NCBI GenBank assembly: GCA_934525065.1
Contig: CAKSYX010000033.1
Location: 1 to 20,828, forward strand
Direction: 5' to 3'
DNA: 20,828 bases
From: an uncultured Eubacteriales bacterium
GTDB taxonomy: Bacteria > Bacillota > Clostridia > Oscillospirales > Acutalibacteraceae
Shown: positions 14,245 to 20,828 of the stretch, one piece after another
Position numbering within the stretch: position 1 is the stretch's first letter
How the letters are laid out: every line of letters begins with the position of its first letter
Notes under the pieces: model-generated
The model's input: only the letters and a program-made list of their open reading frames with translations
What the model was told of the DNA's origin: nothing
Databases searched by the model: none
Program-made: the position numbers and the translations under genes

Positions 14245-16521
14245 TTCATTATCCTCCTGAAAATTATTTTTTGTATTTGAAGCCGGATACCCGGCCTTAA
14301 AGAACCTCAGCCTCAGCGCATTGAGAACAACGCACACCGAGCTTAAGCTCATTGCGCCGGCGGCAATCATCGGCGAAAGCTTGATTCCGAGCGAATAAAA
14401 CACTCCGGCGGCAAGCGGAATTGAAACCGCGTTATAGAAGAATGCCCAAAACAGGTTCATCTTGATGTTTCCGAGAACCTTTTTGGAAAGTCTGACGGCA
14501 TTCACAACGCTGAAAATGTCCTTGTTCATCAAAACAAGATCCGCGCTCTCAACGGCAATATCGGTTCCGTCACCGATTGCGATTCCGACGTCTGACCTTG
14601 AAAGTGCGGGTGCGTCGTTGATTCCGTCGCCGACCATTGCAACGACCCTGCCGCTTTCCTGAAGCGTGCGAATCTCGCTCTCCTTGTTTTGCGGAAGAAC
14701 GCCTGCAACAATTTTTTCGACGCCGAGCCTTTCGCCGACCGCCTTTGCGGTCAGCTCGTTGTCTCCCGTGAGCATAACGGAGGAGATGTGCATTTCATTA
14801 AGGGCTTTAATCGCCGCGGCAGAGTTTTCTTTTTCTCTGTCGGCAACGGCAATCACGCCGATAACAGTCTTTTCGCAGGCAAAAAGGAGAGGTGTTTTGC
14901 CTTCCTTTGCAAGCTCCTCAAGCGTTTTGTGAACGTCCGAGCAATCAACCCCGTTTGAAGAAAGCAGCCTTTCATTGCCGGCAAAATATGTCTTTCGGTC
15001 AATCACTGCGCTGATTCCGCCGCCGGAGAAGGAGGAGAACTCTTCGGCCGCCTTTTCGGGCAGTCCTTTCGCCCTTTCGAGTATTGCACGCGCAAGCGGA
15101 TGCTCCGAGCTTTTTTCCATCGCCGCCGCAAGAGAAAGCAAGTCGTTCTCGCTCATATCCGAAAGAACAATGATATCCGTGACAGCAGGCTCGCCCTTTG
15201 TGAGCGTTCCGGTCTTGTCAAAAACAGCCGTGTCAATTTGAGAAAGGCGTTCCATCGCCGCCGCGCTCTTGAACAGCAGGCCGTTTTTTGCTCCCTGACC
15301 TGTTCCGACCATGATTGCGACCGGGGTTGCAAGACCCAGAGCGCACGGGCAGGAGATGACGAGAACCGAAATTGCAAAATTCAGCGCAAGGCTTACATCC
15401 TTTGAGGTCAAATACCAGACAATTGCGCAAACAACGGAAATTGAAATAACCGCCGGAACAAAAACACGGCTGACCTTGTCTGCAAGGCGCGAAATCGGAG
15501 CTTTGCTGCCCGCCGCTTCAAGCGAAAGCGCAATCATCTGGGAAAGCGTGGTTGCCTGACCGACCTTGGTCGCCTTCATTCTGAACGCGCCCGCCGTGTT
15601 GACAGAAGCGCAAAGCACGGCGTCTCCTTTTTCCTTCTGAACCGGCATACTTTCACCCGTCAGGGCACTCTGGTCAACAAATCCGCTGCCTTCTTCAACA
15701 ACGCCGTCCGTCGGAATTTTCGTGCCCGGGCGAACAACAATGATGTCCCCGACCTGTACCTCATCAGCAGAGATCACTTTTTCTTCGCCGCCACGAAGAA
15801 CAGCCGCAGTCTCCGGCGCAAGCTTTGTGAGCATATCGAGAACCGCCTTGGTCTTTCCCTTTGAGCGTTCCTCAAGGAATTTTCCGATGTCAACGAGGGT
15901 GACTATCATTGCGGCCGATTCAAAATAAAGGTTTGAATGCCAGCTTGAAACCAACTCCATGTCTCCGGCGGAAAGCCCCGATGCAATACGTACCGTACCG
16001 ACGATGCCGTATATAAACGACGCGGCCGCACCTATTGCGATTAGCGAATCCATGTTCGGCGAAAGCCTGAAAAGGCTTTTGAAGCCTATTGTGAAATATT
16101 TATAGTTGACTATGAGAATAACGAGCGTGAAAACGAGCTGATAAAGCGCAAAGTTCAGCGCGTGCTCGTGGCCGGAAAGAACGGACGGCTGCGGAAGGCT
16201 CAGCATATGCCCCATTGAAACATACATCAGCGGCAAAAGCAGAACAACCGAGAGAAGAAGGCGTATTTTTGCCTTTTTTTCGGCCTTGTCCGCGGCTGCG
16301 GAATTGCCCCTTCCCTTCACCTCGCAGCCGTAGCCTGCGGCTTTGACGCGCATGATAATGTCCTGAGGTGTGAGGTCTTTTTCGCTGTATTCAACGCTCA
16401 TGGAATTCGTCAGAAGGTTGACCTGAACGTCCGTCACGCCGGAAAGGCCCTCAACGCTTTTTTGAACCCTTGCGCTGCACGAGGCGCACGTCATTCCCGT
16501 CACATCAAACTGTGTTTTCAT
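14014..16521 (-). CDS. copA: Copper-translocating P1B-type ATPase with fused C-terminal CopZ-like domain
   Basis: An 835-residue copper exporter. The N-terminal HMA domain has GMTCASC (Cys12, Cys15). Eight membrane helices follow, with TGES in the actuator domain, the ion-binding SCPCALG, FDKTGT (phosphorylated Asp near residue 433), SEHPLA and GDGINDAPAL. About 76 C-terminal residues form a second HMA domain with GMHCSHC. Most family members carry HMA domains only at the N-terminus and have CopZ as a separate gene. Here the boundary keeps an AGGAGG and an in-frame ATG at 14244, so a free CopZ-like product is possible. I chose the ATG at 16521; the frame is open to 16545. No CopY-type operator is evident. 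Confidence 0.93.
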   Translation of the reverse strand: MKTQFDVTGMTCASCSARVQKSVEGLSGVTDVQVNLLTNSMSVEYSEKDLTPQDIIMRVKAAGYGCEVKGRGNSAAADKAEKKAKIRLLLSVVLLLPLMYVSMGHMLSLPQPSVLSGHEHALNFALYQLVFTLVILIVNYKYFTIGFKSLFRLSPNMDSLIAIGAAASFIYGIVGTVRIASGLSAGDMELVSSWHSNLYFESAAMIVTLVDIGKFLEERSKGKTKAVLDMLTKLAPETAAVLRGGEEKVISADEVQVGDIIVVRPGTKIPTDGVVEEGSGFVDQSALTGESMPVQKEKGDAVLCASVNTAGAFRMKATKVGQATTLSQMIALSLEAAGSKAPISRLADKVSRVFVPAVISISVVCAIVWYLTSKDVSLALNFAISVLVISCPCALGLATPVAIMVGTGQGAKNGLLFKSAAAMERLSQIDTAVFDKTGTLTKGEPAVTDIIVLSDMSENDLLSLAAAMEKSSEHPLARAILERAKGLPEKAAEEFSSFSGGGISAVIDRKTYFAGNERLLSSNGVDCSDVHKTLEELAKEGKTPLLFACEKTVIGVIAVADREKENSAAAIKALNEMHISSVMLTGDNELTAKAVGERLGVEKIVAGVLPQNKESEIRTLQESGRVVAMVGDGINDAPALSRSDVGIAIGDGTDIAVESADLVLMNKDIFSVVNAVRLSKKVLGNIKMNLFWAFFYNAVSIPLAAGVFYSLGIKLSPMIAAGAMSLSSVCVVLNALRLRFFKAGYPASNTKNNFQEDNEMKKVIEIEGMHCSHCAKAVEDELLAVDGVKRAKADAEKKTAVVALSKDVADEALTAAVEKAGFKPVSVSGKKGLFD

Positions 16522-16595
16522 TTTTTTACACCGCCTTTCGGTCAAAAGAACAAAAAATGCGAAAATGCCGTAATTATTTTTCAGCTTTTGTTTTC

Positions 16596-16624
16596 ATTAT
16601 ATACGCTCCTTCGCCGTTTTTCAA
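16596..16624 (-). promoter_or_regulatory. Promoter of copA
   Basis: On the minus strand, TTGAAA (16624-16619), a 17-bp spacer and TATAAT (16601-16596). The start would be near 16589, giving a leader of about 68 nt. I do not see a CopY TACANNTGTA site or an obvious CsoR palindrome. Confidence 0.75.
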
Positions 16625-16652
16625 GTTGAATAGCCGTTCAATCGTTAGAAAA

Positions 16653-16684
16653 TTTAAACAAAGAGGCGAATATTTGTGTTTAAA
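16653..16684. promoter_or_regulatory. Inverted repeat in a divergent intergenic region, possible operator
   Basis: TTTAAACA (16653-16660) and TGTTTAAA (16677-16684) are perfect 8-bp arms separated by 16 bp. They lie between the copA promoter and the promoter of the next gene. The region is AT-rich, so chance is a real alternative. Confidence 0.3.
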
Positions 16685-16708
16685 ATGTATAAGTTTCTGC
16701 GAAAGGAC

Positions 16709-16737
16709 TTGACTTTTTTTCATATTTATTGTATTTT
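16709..16737 (+). promoter_or_regulatory. Promoter of the 16813 gene
   Basis: TTGACT (16709-16714), a 17-bp spacer and TATTTT (16732-16737). The start would be near 16744, about 70 nt before the ATG. Confidence 0.6.
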
Positions 16738-16812
16738 TACTTAGTAAAGACTCTCGCTTTGAGAGCAATCACCCGCGCCTGTCGCGGTCACACTTGAAAG
16801 GAGCAATCCCCA

Positions 16813-17745
16813 ATGAAAAAAGAACTTAAAATTACTGCTGTTGTTCTTGCGGCGATAATCGTTTTCCTTGCCGGCTTCGGTCTCGGCAACTCAAAGGGAA
16901 TCCAGATCAACGTTGACGTCAAGGGCAACCAGAGCTCTGCAGGCTCTTCGGCAACGCCGGCCAACAACAATGCCGCTCCGGCAACCACAGCGGCTCCGGC
17001 TCCCTCTCAGGAGCAGACCTCCGCAGCTCCGGCTCCCTCGGGCGACAGCAAGCCGGCCGACGACAGCAAGCCTGCCGACAACGCAGGTTCACCCTCCGCA
17101 ATTCCCTCCTCTCCGAAGGAAGTTACCGCAAAGTATAACGAGGTTATCAACAACCTCAAGAAGGCTCAGAACGTTACCGTTCACAAGGTAAACGCTGTTA
17201 ACATCGAGTGCACCGACTGCTCCGTTTCCCTAGCAAAGCCCGCAGTTAACAAGGCTCTCCAGTCCTTTATCACCGGTTCAGATGAGACCATTCAGTTCGC
17301 AAACGGCCAGGGTCAGAACTCCAAGGGCGAGACCAAGACCGTCAACGACTTCATTTATCCCTGCGGCAGAGACGCTGCGCTCACCGAAAACGACGTTGCT
17401 TCCGCAACCGCAGCTGCAGAAGGCGACGGCTACAAGATGACCATTCAGATCAAGAGCGAGCAGTCCTCCTTCGACGGCACCAACACCACGAAGCCGACCA
17501 GCCACCTTACCGCAATGGATCCGCTTGACCTTGCATCGATTTCCATTCCCGGCGGTTCGATCACCAACGCAGAAATGACATACACAGGTGCTCTTTGCGA
17601 AGCTACCGTTGACGGCAGCGGCAACCTCACCAAGCTCCACATCAACCTTCCCCTTGAAGGAACCGGAACCGGCAAGATCGCTGCTTTCTCGCTCACCGTT
17701 GGTCTTAAGGGCAACATGGACGATGTTTTTGAAATGACTTATTAA
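16813..17745 (+). CDS. Membrane-anchored extracellular protein, paralogue of 6509-7444
   Basis: A 310-residue exported protein. Residues about 5-25 form the N-terminal hydrophobic anchor. About 40-100 is a Pro/Ala/Ser/Asp-rich linker with a direct DDSKPAD-type repeat. The outer domain follows, with ECTDCSVSLAKPAV, FANGQGQ and a C-terminal SITNAEMTYTGALCEATV segment matching the ITKADMKYPGSTVVATV segment of the other protein. AAAGGAG ends about 9 nt before the ATG. The linkers differ in composition (Pro/Ala here, Thr/Ala in the other) while the outer domains align, so the linkers evolve independently. The function is unknown. Confidence 0.82.
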   Translation: MKKELKITAVVLAAIIVFLAGFGLGNSKGIQINVDVKGNQSSAGSSATPANNNAAPATTAAPAPSQEQTSAAPAPSGDSKPADDSKPADNAGSPSAIPSSPKEVTAKYNEVINNLKKAQNVTVHKVNAVNIECTDCSVSLAKPAVNKALQSFITGSDETIQFANGQGQNSKGETKTVNDFIYPCGRDAALTENDVASATAAAEGDGYKMTIQIKSEQSSFDGTNTTKPTSHLTAMDPLDLASISIPGGSITNAEMTYTGALCEATVDGSGNLTKLHINLPLEGTGTGKIAAFSLTVGLKGNMDDVFEMTY

Positions 17746-17773
17746 GCCAAGTCAAAAATCTAAAAATCAAAGG

Positions 17774-17888
17774 ACTGCTTTAGGGTGTCTCGGTAAGGGC
17801 TTTAACAGCCTTAAACTAATTCTTTTCGCGCATAGCATTTGTGCCTTGCTCTGCATCAAAAATAATTAAGTTTAAGGTGCGAAGCAGT
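17774..17888. repeat. Intergenic nested inverted repeats
   Basis: ACTGCTT (17774-17780) pairs with AAGCAGT (17882-17888). Inside it, CCTTAAACTAATT (17809-17821) pairs with 17864-17877 apart from one inserted base. The enclosed loop is about 42 nt. It could be a small repeat element, a structured RNA or an unusual terminator for the 16813 gene. I see no other terminator after that gene. Confidence 0.55.
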
Positions 17889-17916
17889 TTTAATTCAGAT
17901 ATTTTTTGTTAAGACA

Positions 17917-18296
17917 ATCGAGTAGGAGGCTACCCATTAGTTGAGTAGCCGACCTCTCACACCTCCGTACGTACCGTTCGGTACACGGCGGTTCAATCAT
18001 ATTGAGTGCATAGACTTGTACGCTTCGGATATATCGTAATATCCCCTGCGTGCAAGTCTTTCATTTGTTATGGAGTGGGTCAATATCCCGCTTCCTTCAA
18101 TAGCCCGGTATCCTTTTCGGGTGTTTCCGTTTCGGTAAGCCTTCCATTCGGGCATTCCTAACTTCTTTAGGCTTGCAGCCCTCGTTTTCGGCTTCTTCCA
18201 CTGCCTCCGGATATACATTTGTATTCTTCATCGCAGCCATCCGTTCCATTCTTTCATCAGATTTCCGATGTCTGCTACCGCCTATTCAAATGCTCT
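17917..18296 (-). mobile_element. 5'-truncated group II intron remnant
   Basis: The 3' part of a bacterial group II intron, read on the minus strand. The last roughly 95 codons of the intron-encoded reverse transcriptase/maturase are followed by domain V (17995-17955), where CGTGTACC, loop GAAC and GGTACGTACGG form the stem. Domain VI follows, with stem GGCTAC/GTAGCC and a candidate branch A near the 3' end ACTCGAT at 17917. Domains I-III and most of the ORF are missing, so it cannot splice or move unaided. The truncation edge meets the palindrome at 18297. Confidence 0.82.
17997..18287 (-). pseudogene. Group II intron maturase C-terminal fragment
   Basis: The minus-strand frame reads VADIGNLMKEWNGWLR, then a TGA stop at 18230-18228 where relatives have Arg. 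It continues RIQMYIRRQWKKPKTR, then KLGMPEWKAYRNGNTRKGYRAIEGS and ILTHSITNERLARRGY to the natural end. This is the domain X/C-terminal signature of group II intron proteins. A single CGA to TGA change explains the stop. The 73-residue open part starting at 18218 is not expected to be a functional gene. Confidence 0.85.
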
Positions 18297-18384
18297 ATCT
18301 GCATATATTTTAAAGAAGTATATGCAGATAATTCGGATATCAGCTTGTTTTTCTGCACATAATATACTATAACTATGTGCAGAA
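18297..18384. promoter_or_regulatory. Two palindromic operator-like sites and promoter of the fic gene
   Basis: Site 1: ATCTGCATATA (18297-18307) and TATATGCAGAT (18319-18329). Site 2: TTCTGCACATA (18351-18361) and TATGTGCAGAA (18374-18384). Both have perfect 11-bp arms and share a TCTGCAYATA half-site, with spacers of 11 and 12 bp. A promoter TTGTTT (18345-18350), 17-bp spacer and TATAAC (18368-18373) lies within site 2, so binding there should block transcription. The cognate regulator is not identified. Confidence 0.7.
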
Positions 18385-18397
18385 AGGCTGGTGCTGT

Positions 18398-19444
18398 ATG
18401 AGAAAATTCGACTATTCCTTTTTGAATAACGGTTTGCTGCCTGCAAGCCTTGTAAACCTCACTTTCAATATTGCGGCGCTCAAAACGATGGCAGGTGTGC
18501 GCAAGAACGAATACACTCAGATTTTTACGGAGCTGGAAGCTGTTGCAAAGGTACAGTCCATCAAAAGCTCCAACGCCATCGAGGGCATTGTGACCGGCGA
18601 CGAGCGCATTGCCGCCATTGTCAATCAGAACAGCGCACCGCTGAATCACAACGAGGCGCAGATCGCCGGGTACCGTGATGCGCTGAATGAGATCCACTTG
18701 GGCTATGAGCACATTGACTTTTGGCAGAGCGACATTCTGCGGCTGCACGAAATGATGATGAGCTTTGCGGGCTATGAGTACGGCGAGCAGTACAAGACGG
18801 ACGACAATGTGATTCTGGAGATCGACGCTGACGGAAACCGCCATCTCCGCTTCCGTCCAACATCTGCAAGCGAAACGCCGAAAGCAATGGAGCAGTTGGA
18901 GCTTGCCTATCTGGATGCACGAAGCGATGCGAATATCAATCAGCTTCTTTTGATTCCCTGTGTCATTCTGGACTTCCTCTGCATACACCCGTTCCGAGAC
19001 GGTAACGGCAGAATGTCCCGCCTGCTCTCGCTGCTGCTGTTATACAAAAATGGCTTTGATGCAGGAAAATATGTGTCTTTTGAGGAGAAGATCAACAATT
19101 ACAAAGCATATTATTACGAAGCCCTGCGACAGTCCTCGGCCGGGTGGGAAACGAATGAAAACTCCTATTTCACCTTTATTGAAAACTTCCTATCCACACT
19201 CTATATGTGCTATAAGGAACTGGACAAGCGGTTTGCGGTGGTACACGGCAAGAAAATCACAAAGAAAGCCCGTGTGGAGGCGACCGTCCTGAACAGCCTG
19301 ACACCGCTATCCAAAGCCGAGATTTGCAAAATTCTCCCCGATGTCAGCCCCACGACTGTTGAAGCCGTCCTCGGTGCAATGGTCAAGACCGGTTCGGTAA
19401 AGCTGATCGGCGCCGGACGGACGACTAAATATATTAAGGCGTAA
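18398..19444 (+). CDS. Fic-domain AMPylase-type protein with C-terminal winged helix
   Basis: A 348-residue Fic protein. The catalytic motif HPFRDGNGRMSR (about residues 197-208) is complete. It transfers AMP or another nucleotide part to target hydroxyls. An N-terminal inhibitory motif of the (S/T)xxxE(G/N) type, SNAIEG, lies near residue 57, marking a class II Fic with self-inhibition. The C-terminal roughly 60 residues (SKAEICKILPDVSPTTVEAV) look like a winged-helix DNA-binding domain. I start at the ATG at 18398 with AGAAAGG upstream. A GTG at 18377 would add seven residues and lies inside the palindrome. Codon use (more CTG, CGC and GCA) differs from the left part of the window. It has no antitoxin-like neighbour, so autorepression through its own domain is possible. 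Confidence 0.88.
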   Translation: MRKFDYSFLNNGLLPASLVNLTFNIAALKTMAGVRKNEYTQIFTELEAVAKVQSIKSSNAIEGIVTGDERIAAIVNQNSAPLNHNEAQIAGYRDALNEIHLGYEHIDFWQSDILRLHEMMMSFAGYEYGEQYKTDDNVILEIDADGNRHLRFRPTSASETPKAMEQLELAYLDARSDANINQLLLIPCVILDFLCIHPFRDGNGRMSRLLSLLLLYKNGFDAGKYVSFEEKINNYKAYYYEALRQSSAGWETNENSYFTFIENFLSTLYMCYKELDKRFAVVHGKKITKKARVEATVLNSLTPLSKAEICKILPDVSPTTVEAVLGAMVKTGSVKLIGAGRTTKYIKA

Positions 19445-19511
19445 GGAAAATGTCTTTCCTTGTGTTCAAAGGGTACATTTGGGCAAATTAAAATCAGCCG
19501 CTTTTGCGGTT
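19443..19511 (+). terminator. Weak terminator candidates after fic
   Basis: AAGGAAA (19443-19449) pairs with TTTCCTT (19455-19461), overlapping the stop codon. AGCCGC (19496-19501) pairs with GCGGTT (19506-19511) with a TTTT loop and a later T-run near 19520. Both are short; the second is the better candidate. Confidence 0.4.
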
Positions 19512-19547
19512 AGTACATAATTTTTCTTGAAAATTATTTAAATCCCC

Positions 19548-19596
19548 TTGACAGGTAACCGCTCGGTTGCTATAATTATAGTGACCGAACGGTTAC
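19548..19596 (+). promoter_or_regulatory. Consensus promoter with two TetR-type operators
   Basis: Perfect TTGACA (19548-19553), 17-bp spacer and TATAAT (19571-19576). One palindrome, GTAACCGCTCGGTTGC (19555-19570), fills the spacer. A second, GTGACCGAACGGTTAC (19581-19596), lies at the start of transcription. Their centres are 26 bp apart. They fit autorepression by the TetR protein at 19618. Confidence 0.82.
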
Positions 19597-19617
19597 TACG
19601 AATTTTGGAGTGAAATT

Positions 19618-20247
19618 ATGGCCGGAGATACCAAAGAGCGCATTCTGGAAACCGCGCTTGATCTTTTTGCACAGAGCGGGTATTTGGGAACTTCTATGAG
19701 CGATATTGCAAAGGAACTGGGAATTACCAAGGGTGCCTTGTATAAGCACTATGCGAGCAAGCAGGAGATACTTACCAGCATTGTGGAACGGATGAACAAG
19801 ATGGATTATGAGCGCGCGGAAAGCTATGAGATGCCTGAACCGGAGCCGGATGGCTTTGCGGAGGCTTATCTGCAAACGCCGATCGAAAAAATCCGTGCCT
19901 ACGGCATGGCACAGTTTGACCATTGGACGAAAGAGCGTTTTTCTTCCGGCTTTCGGAAGATGCTGACACTGGAGCAATACCGCGATCCAAAGCTTGCACA
20001 GCTTTATCACGATTATCTGGCAACCGGCCCTGTCGAGTATATGGCGGCAATCTTCCGAAAGCTGACGGATTCCGATGAGGCCGCCATGCAGCTGGCACTG
20101 GAATTTTACGGCCCGATGTTTTTGCTTTACAGCGTTTACGACGGTGCAGACGAAAAAGAAAGTATTGCCCCACAGCTTCGCACACATATTGACCGCTTCA
20201 TTGAAAAAATCGAATCCGGCTACAGAAAATCAGGAACATCCATATGA
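19618..20247 (+). CDS. TetR/AcrR-family transcriptional regulator
   Basis: A 209-residue TetR protein. The N-terminal helix-turn-helix covers about residues 5-50, with AQSGYLGTSMSDIAKELGITKGALYKHY typical of the family, here seen in pieces such as TSMSDIAKELGITKGALYKH. The C-terminal part is a variable ligand-binding helical domain. GGAGTGAA lies just before the ATG at 19618. The stop overlaps the next ATG (ATGA, 20244-20247), so a downstream gene was once translated with it. That gene is now a pseudogene, leaving the regulator without an obvious local target except its own promoter. Confidence 0.92.
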   Translation: MAGDTKERILETALDLFAQSGYLGTSMSDIAKELGITKGALYKHYASKQEILTSIVERMNKMDYERAESYEMPEPEPDGFAEAYLQTPIEKIRAYGMAQFDHWTKERFSSGFRKMLTLEQYRDPKLAQLYHDYLATGPVEYMAAIFRKLTDSDEAAMQLALEFYGPMFLLYSVYDGADEKESIAPQLRTHIDRFIEKIESGYRKSGTSI

Positions 20248-20430
20248 AAGAAGTCATAGAAGAAAAAAGGTGGGTCTTGTGCCCGATATACAAAGCAAAG
20301 ACGCACTTGCAGCTCTTGCCCGAAACGTAACTGAAAGCATTTCCCCTTGTTTTGCCCGAAGTGCAGGCGCGAAAGCATTTTCAACACCGGGATAAACGCA
20401 AGGATTGCCGTTCTTACGGCGTATGCGCAG
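20244..20430 (+). pseudogene. Cysteine-rich KTR-type protein, broken
   Basis: The frame starts MKEVIEEKRWVLCPIYKAKTH and meets TAA at 20328-20330. It resumes LKAFPL and then, after a one-base shift at about 20349, FCPKCRRESIF. Together these make the CPxC...KTR...FPLFCPKC pattern of small Cys-rich KTR proteins, which are common on clostridial conjugative elements. The second Cys of the first pair is Tyr here, one stop and one shift are needed, and the C-terminus runs into other DNA. It is translationally coupled to the TetR gene. Confidence 0.72.
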
Positions 20431-20594
20431 GCGTTGCCCTCGGCATGATGCTTGTGGGCGCAACGGGCATGAAAATCGTTCCTGCCGAGTATTTCGGCGT
20501 GGTCGAGCGTTTCAGTGTATTTGCCGCAACAGGCTTCAACGCAGCGCTGGGCATCCACCTGTTTTGTATAAAAGCAAAAGAAATCAAGGGGTAA
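20421..20594 (+). pseudogene. C-terminal fragment of a membrane protein
   Basis: The frame reads VALGMMLVGATGMKIVPAEY, a short linker, then a second hydrophobic stretch FSVFAATGFNAALGIHLFCI, and ends in KAKEIKG. This looks like the last two membrane helices of an integral membrane protein. No start codon or N-terminal part is present, and the upstream frame merges with the KTR fragment. The family is not identified. Confidence 0.55.
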
Positions 20595-20600
20595 ACCTGT

Positions 20601-20717
20601 ATGAGCATCATTCCCCATGTGATCGAACAAACCGGCCGCGGCGAACGAAGCTACGACATCTTCTCCCGGCTGCTCTCCGACCGAATTGTTTTTCTCGGCG
20701 AGGAAGTAACGGACGCA
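20601..20717 (+). pseudogene. clpP: ClpP N-terminal fragment
   Basis: Thirty-nine codons match the ClpP protease start: HVIEQTGRGERSYDIFSRLL, then SDRIVFLGEEVTDA. The match stops abruptly at 20717, before any catalytic residue (Ser, His, Asp), and the frame then runs into unrelated TfoX-like sequence. CAAGGGG precedes the ATG. It would give only a short non-functional peptide. Confidence 0.8.
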
Positions 20718-20718
20718 T

Positions 20719-20828
20719 TTCATTTTAGAACACCTGTCCGATCCGGCCGATGTTTCTTACCGTCCTATGATGGGAGAGTTTATTCTCTATTATCGCGGTA
20801 AAATCGTCGGCGGGATCTATGATGATCG
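20719..20828 (+). pseudogene. TfoX-family fragment, runs off the window
   Basis: In the +1 frame relative to the ClpP fragment, the sequence FILEHLSDPADVSYRPMMGE and the following YYRGKIVGGIYDD match the N-terminal domain of TfoX/Sxy-family proteins. The first few residues, including the start codon, are missing. The gene continues beyond the window, so whether the rest is intact is unknown. Confidence 0.75.

Noticed and set aside
16574..16768. A 64-residue minus-strand open frame upstream of copA
   Set aside because: It covers the divergent promoter region and has no ribosome-binding site or recognisable protein features.

Overview
The window looks like a chromosomal segment of an anaerobic, probably gut-associated clostridial Firmicute (Oscillospiraceae/Ruminococcaceae-like). 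This rests on Gram-positive Shine-Dalgarno sites (AAGGAGG type), TTGACA/TATAAT promoters, a sensory [FeFe]-hydrogenase-type island, QueH instead of QueG, a split transketolase and KTR/ClpP/TfoX fragments typical of clostridial accessory DNA. No rRNA, tRNA or CRISPR array is visible. The lineage is inferred from gene content only.

Layout. 1-508: non-coding DNA with an inverted pair of 7-bp repeat arrays, a possible transposon-end remnant and the promoter of the first operon. 509-6454: a forward run of genes: PHP phosphoesterase, unknown helical protein, DRTGG-like protein, RsbW/SpoIIAB-like ATPase, HydS-like iron-only hydrogenase homologue, second DRTGG-like protein, second PHP protein, C_GCAxxG_C_C protein and QueH, closed by a bidirectional terminator. 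6509-7444 (minus): membrane-anchored extracellular protein with a Thr/Ala-rich linker; its divergent neighbour is an SDR reductase (7713-8444).

8700-13536: the most unusual unit, a promoter-to-terminator operon: SCP2-like protein, class III aminotransferase, transketolase N half, transketolase C half, second SCP2-like protein. Ketol transfer followed by transamination, between two putative lipid-binding proteins, suggests an uncharacterised amino-polyol or amino-lipid pathway. This is an inference. A 225-bp MITE-like element (13751-13975) follows. 14014-16521 (minus) is a copper P-type ATPase with a CopZ-like domain fused at its C-terminus behind a preserved internal ribosome-binding site. 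16813-17745 is a paralogue of the 6509-7444 extracellular protein.

From about 17750 to the end the DNA is mosaic. It holds a structured intergenic inverted repeat, a 5'-truncated group II intron on the minus strand, a Fic protein with two palindromic operators, a TetR regulator with two palindromic operators on a consensus promoter, and then four truncated genes packed back to back (Cys-rich KTR, membrane protein, ClpP N-terminus, TfoX). This part has the marks of a decayed mobile island.
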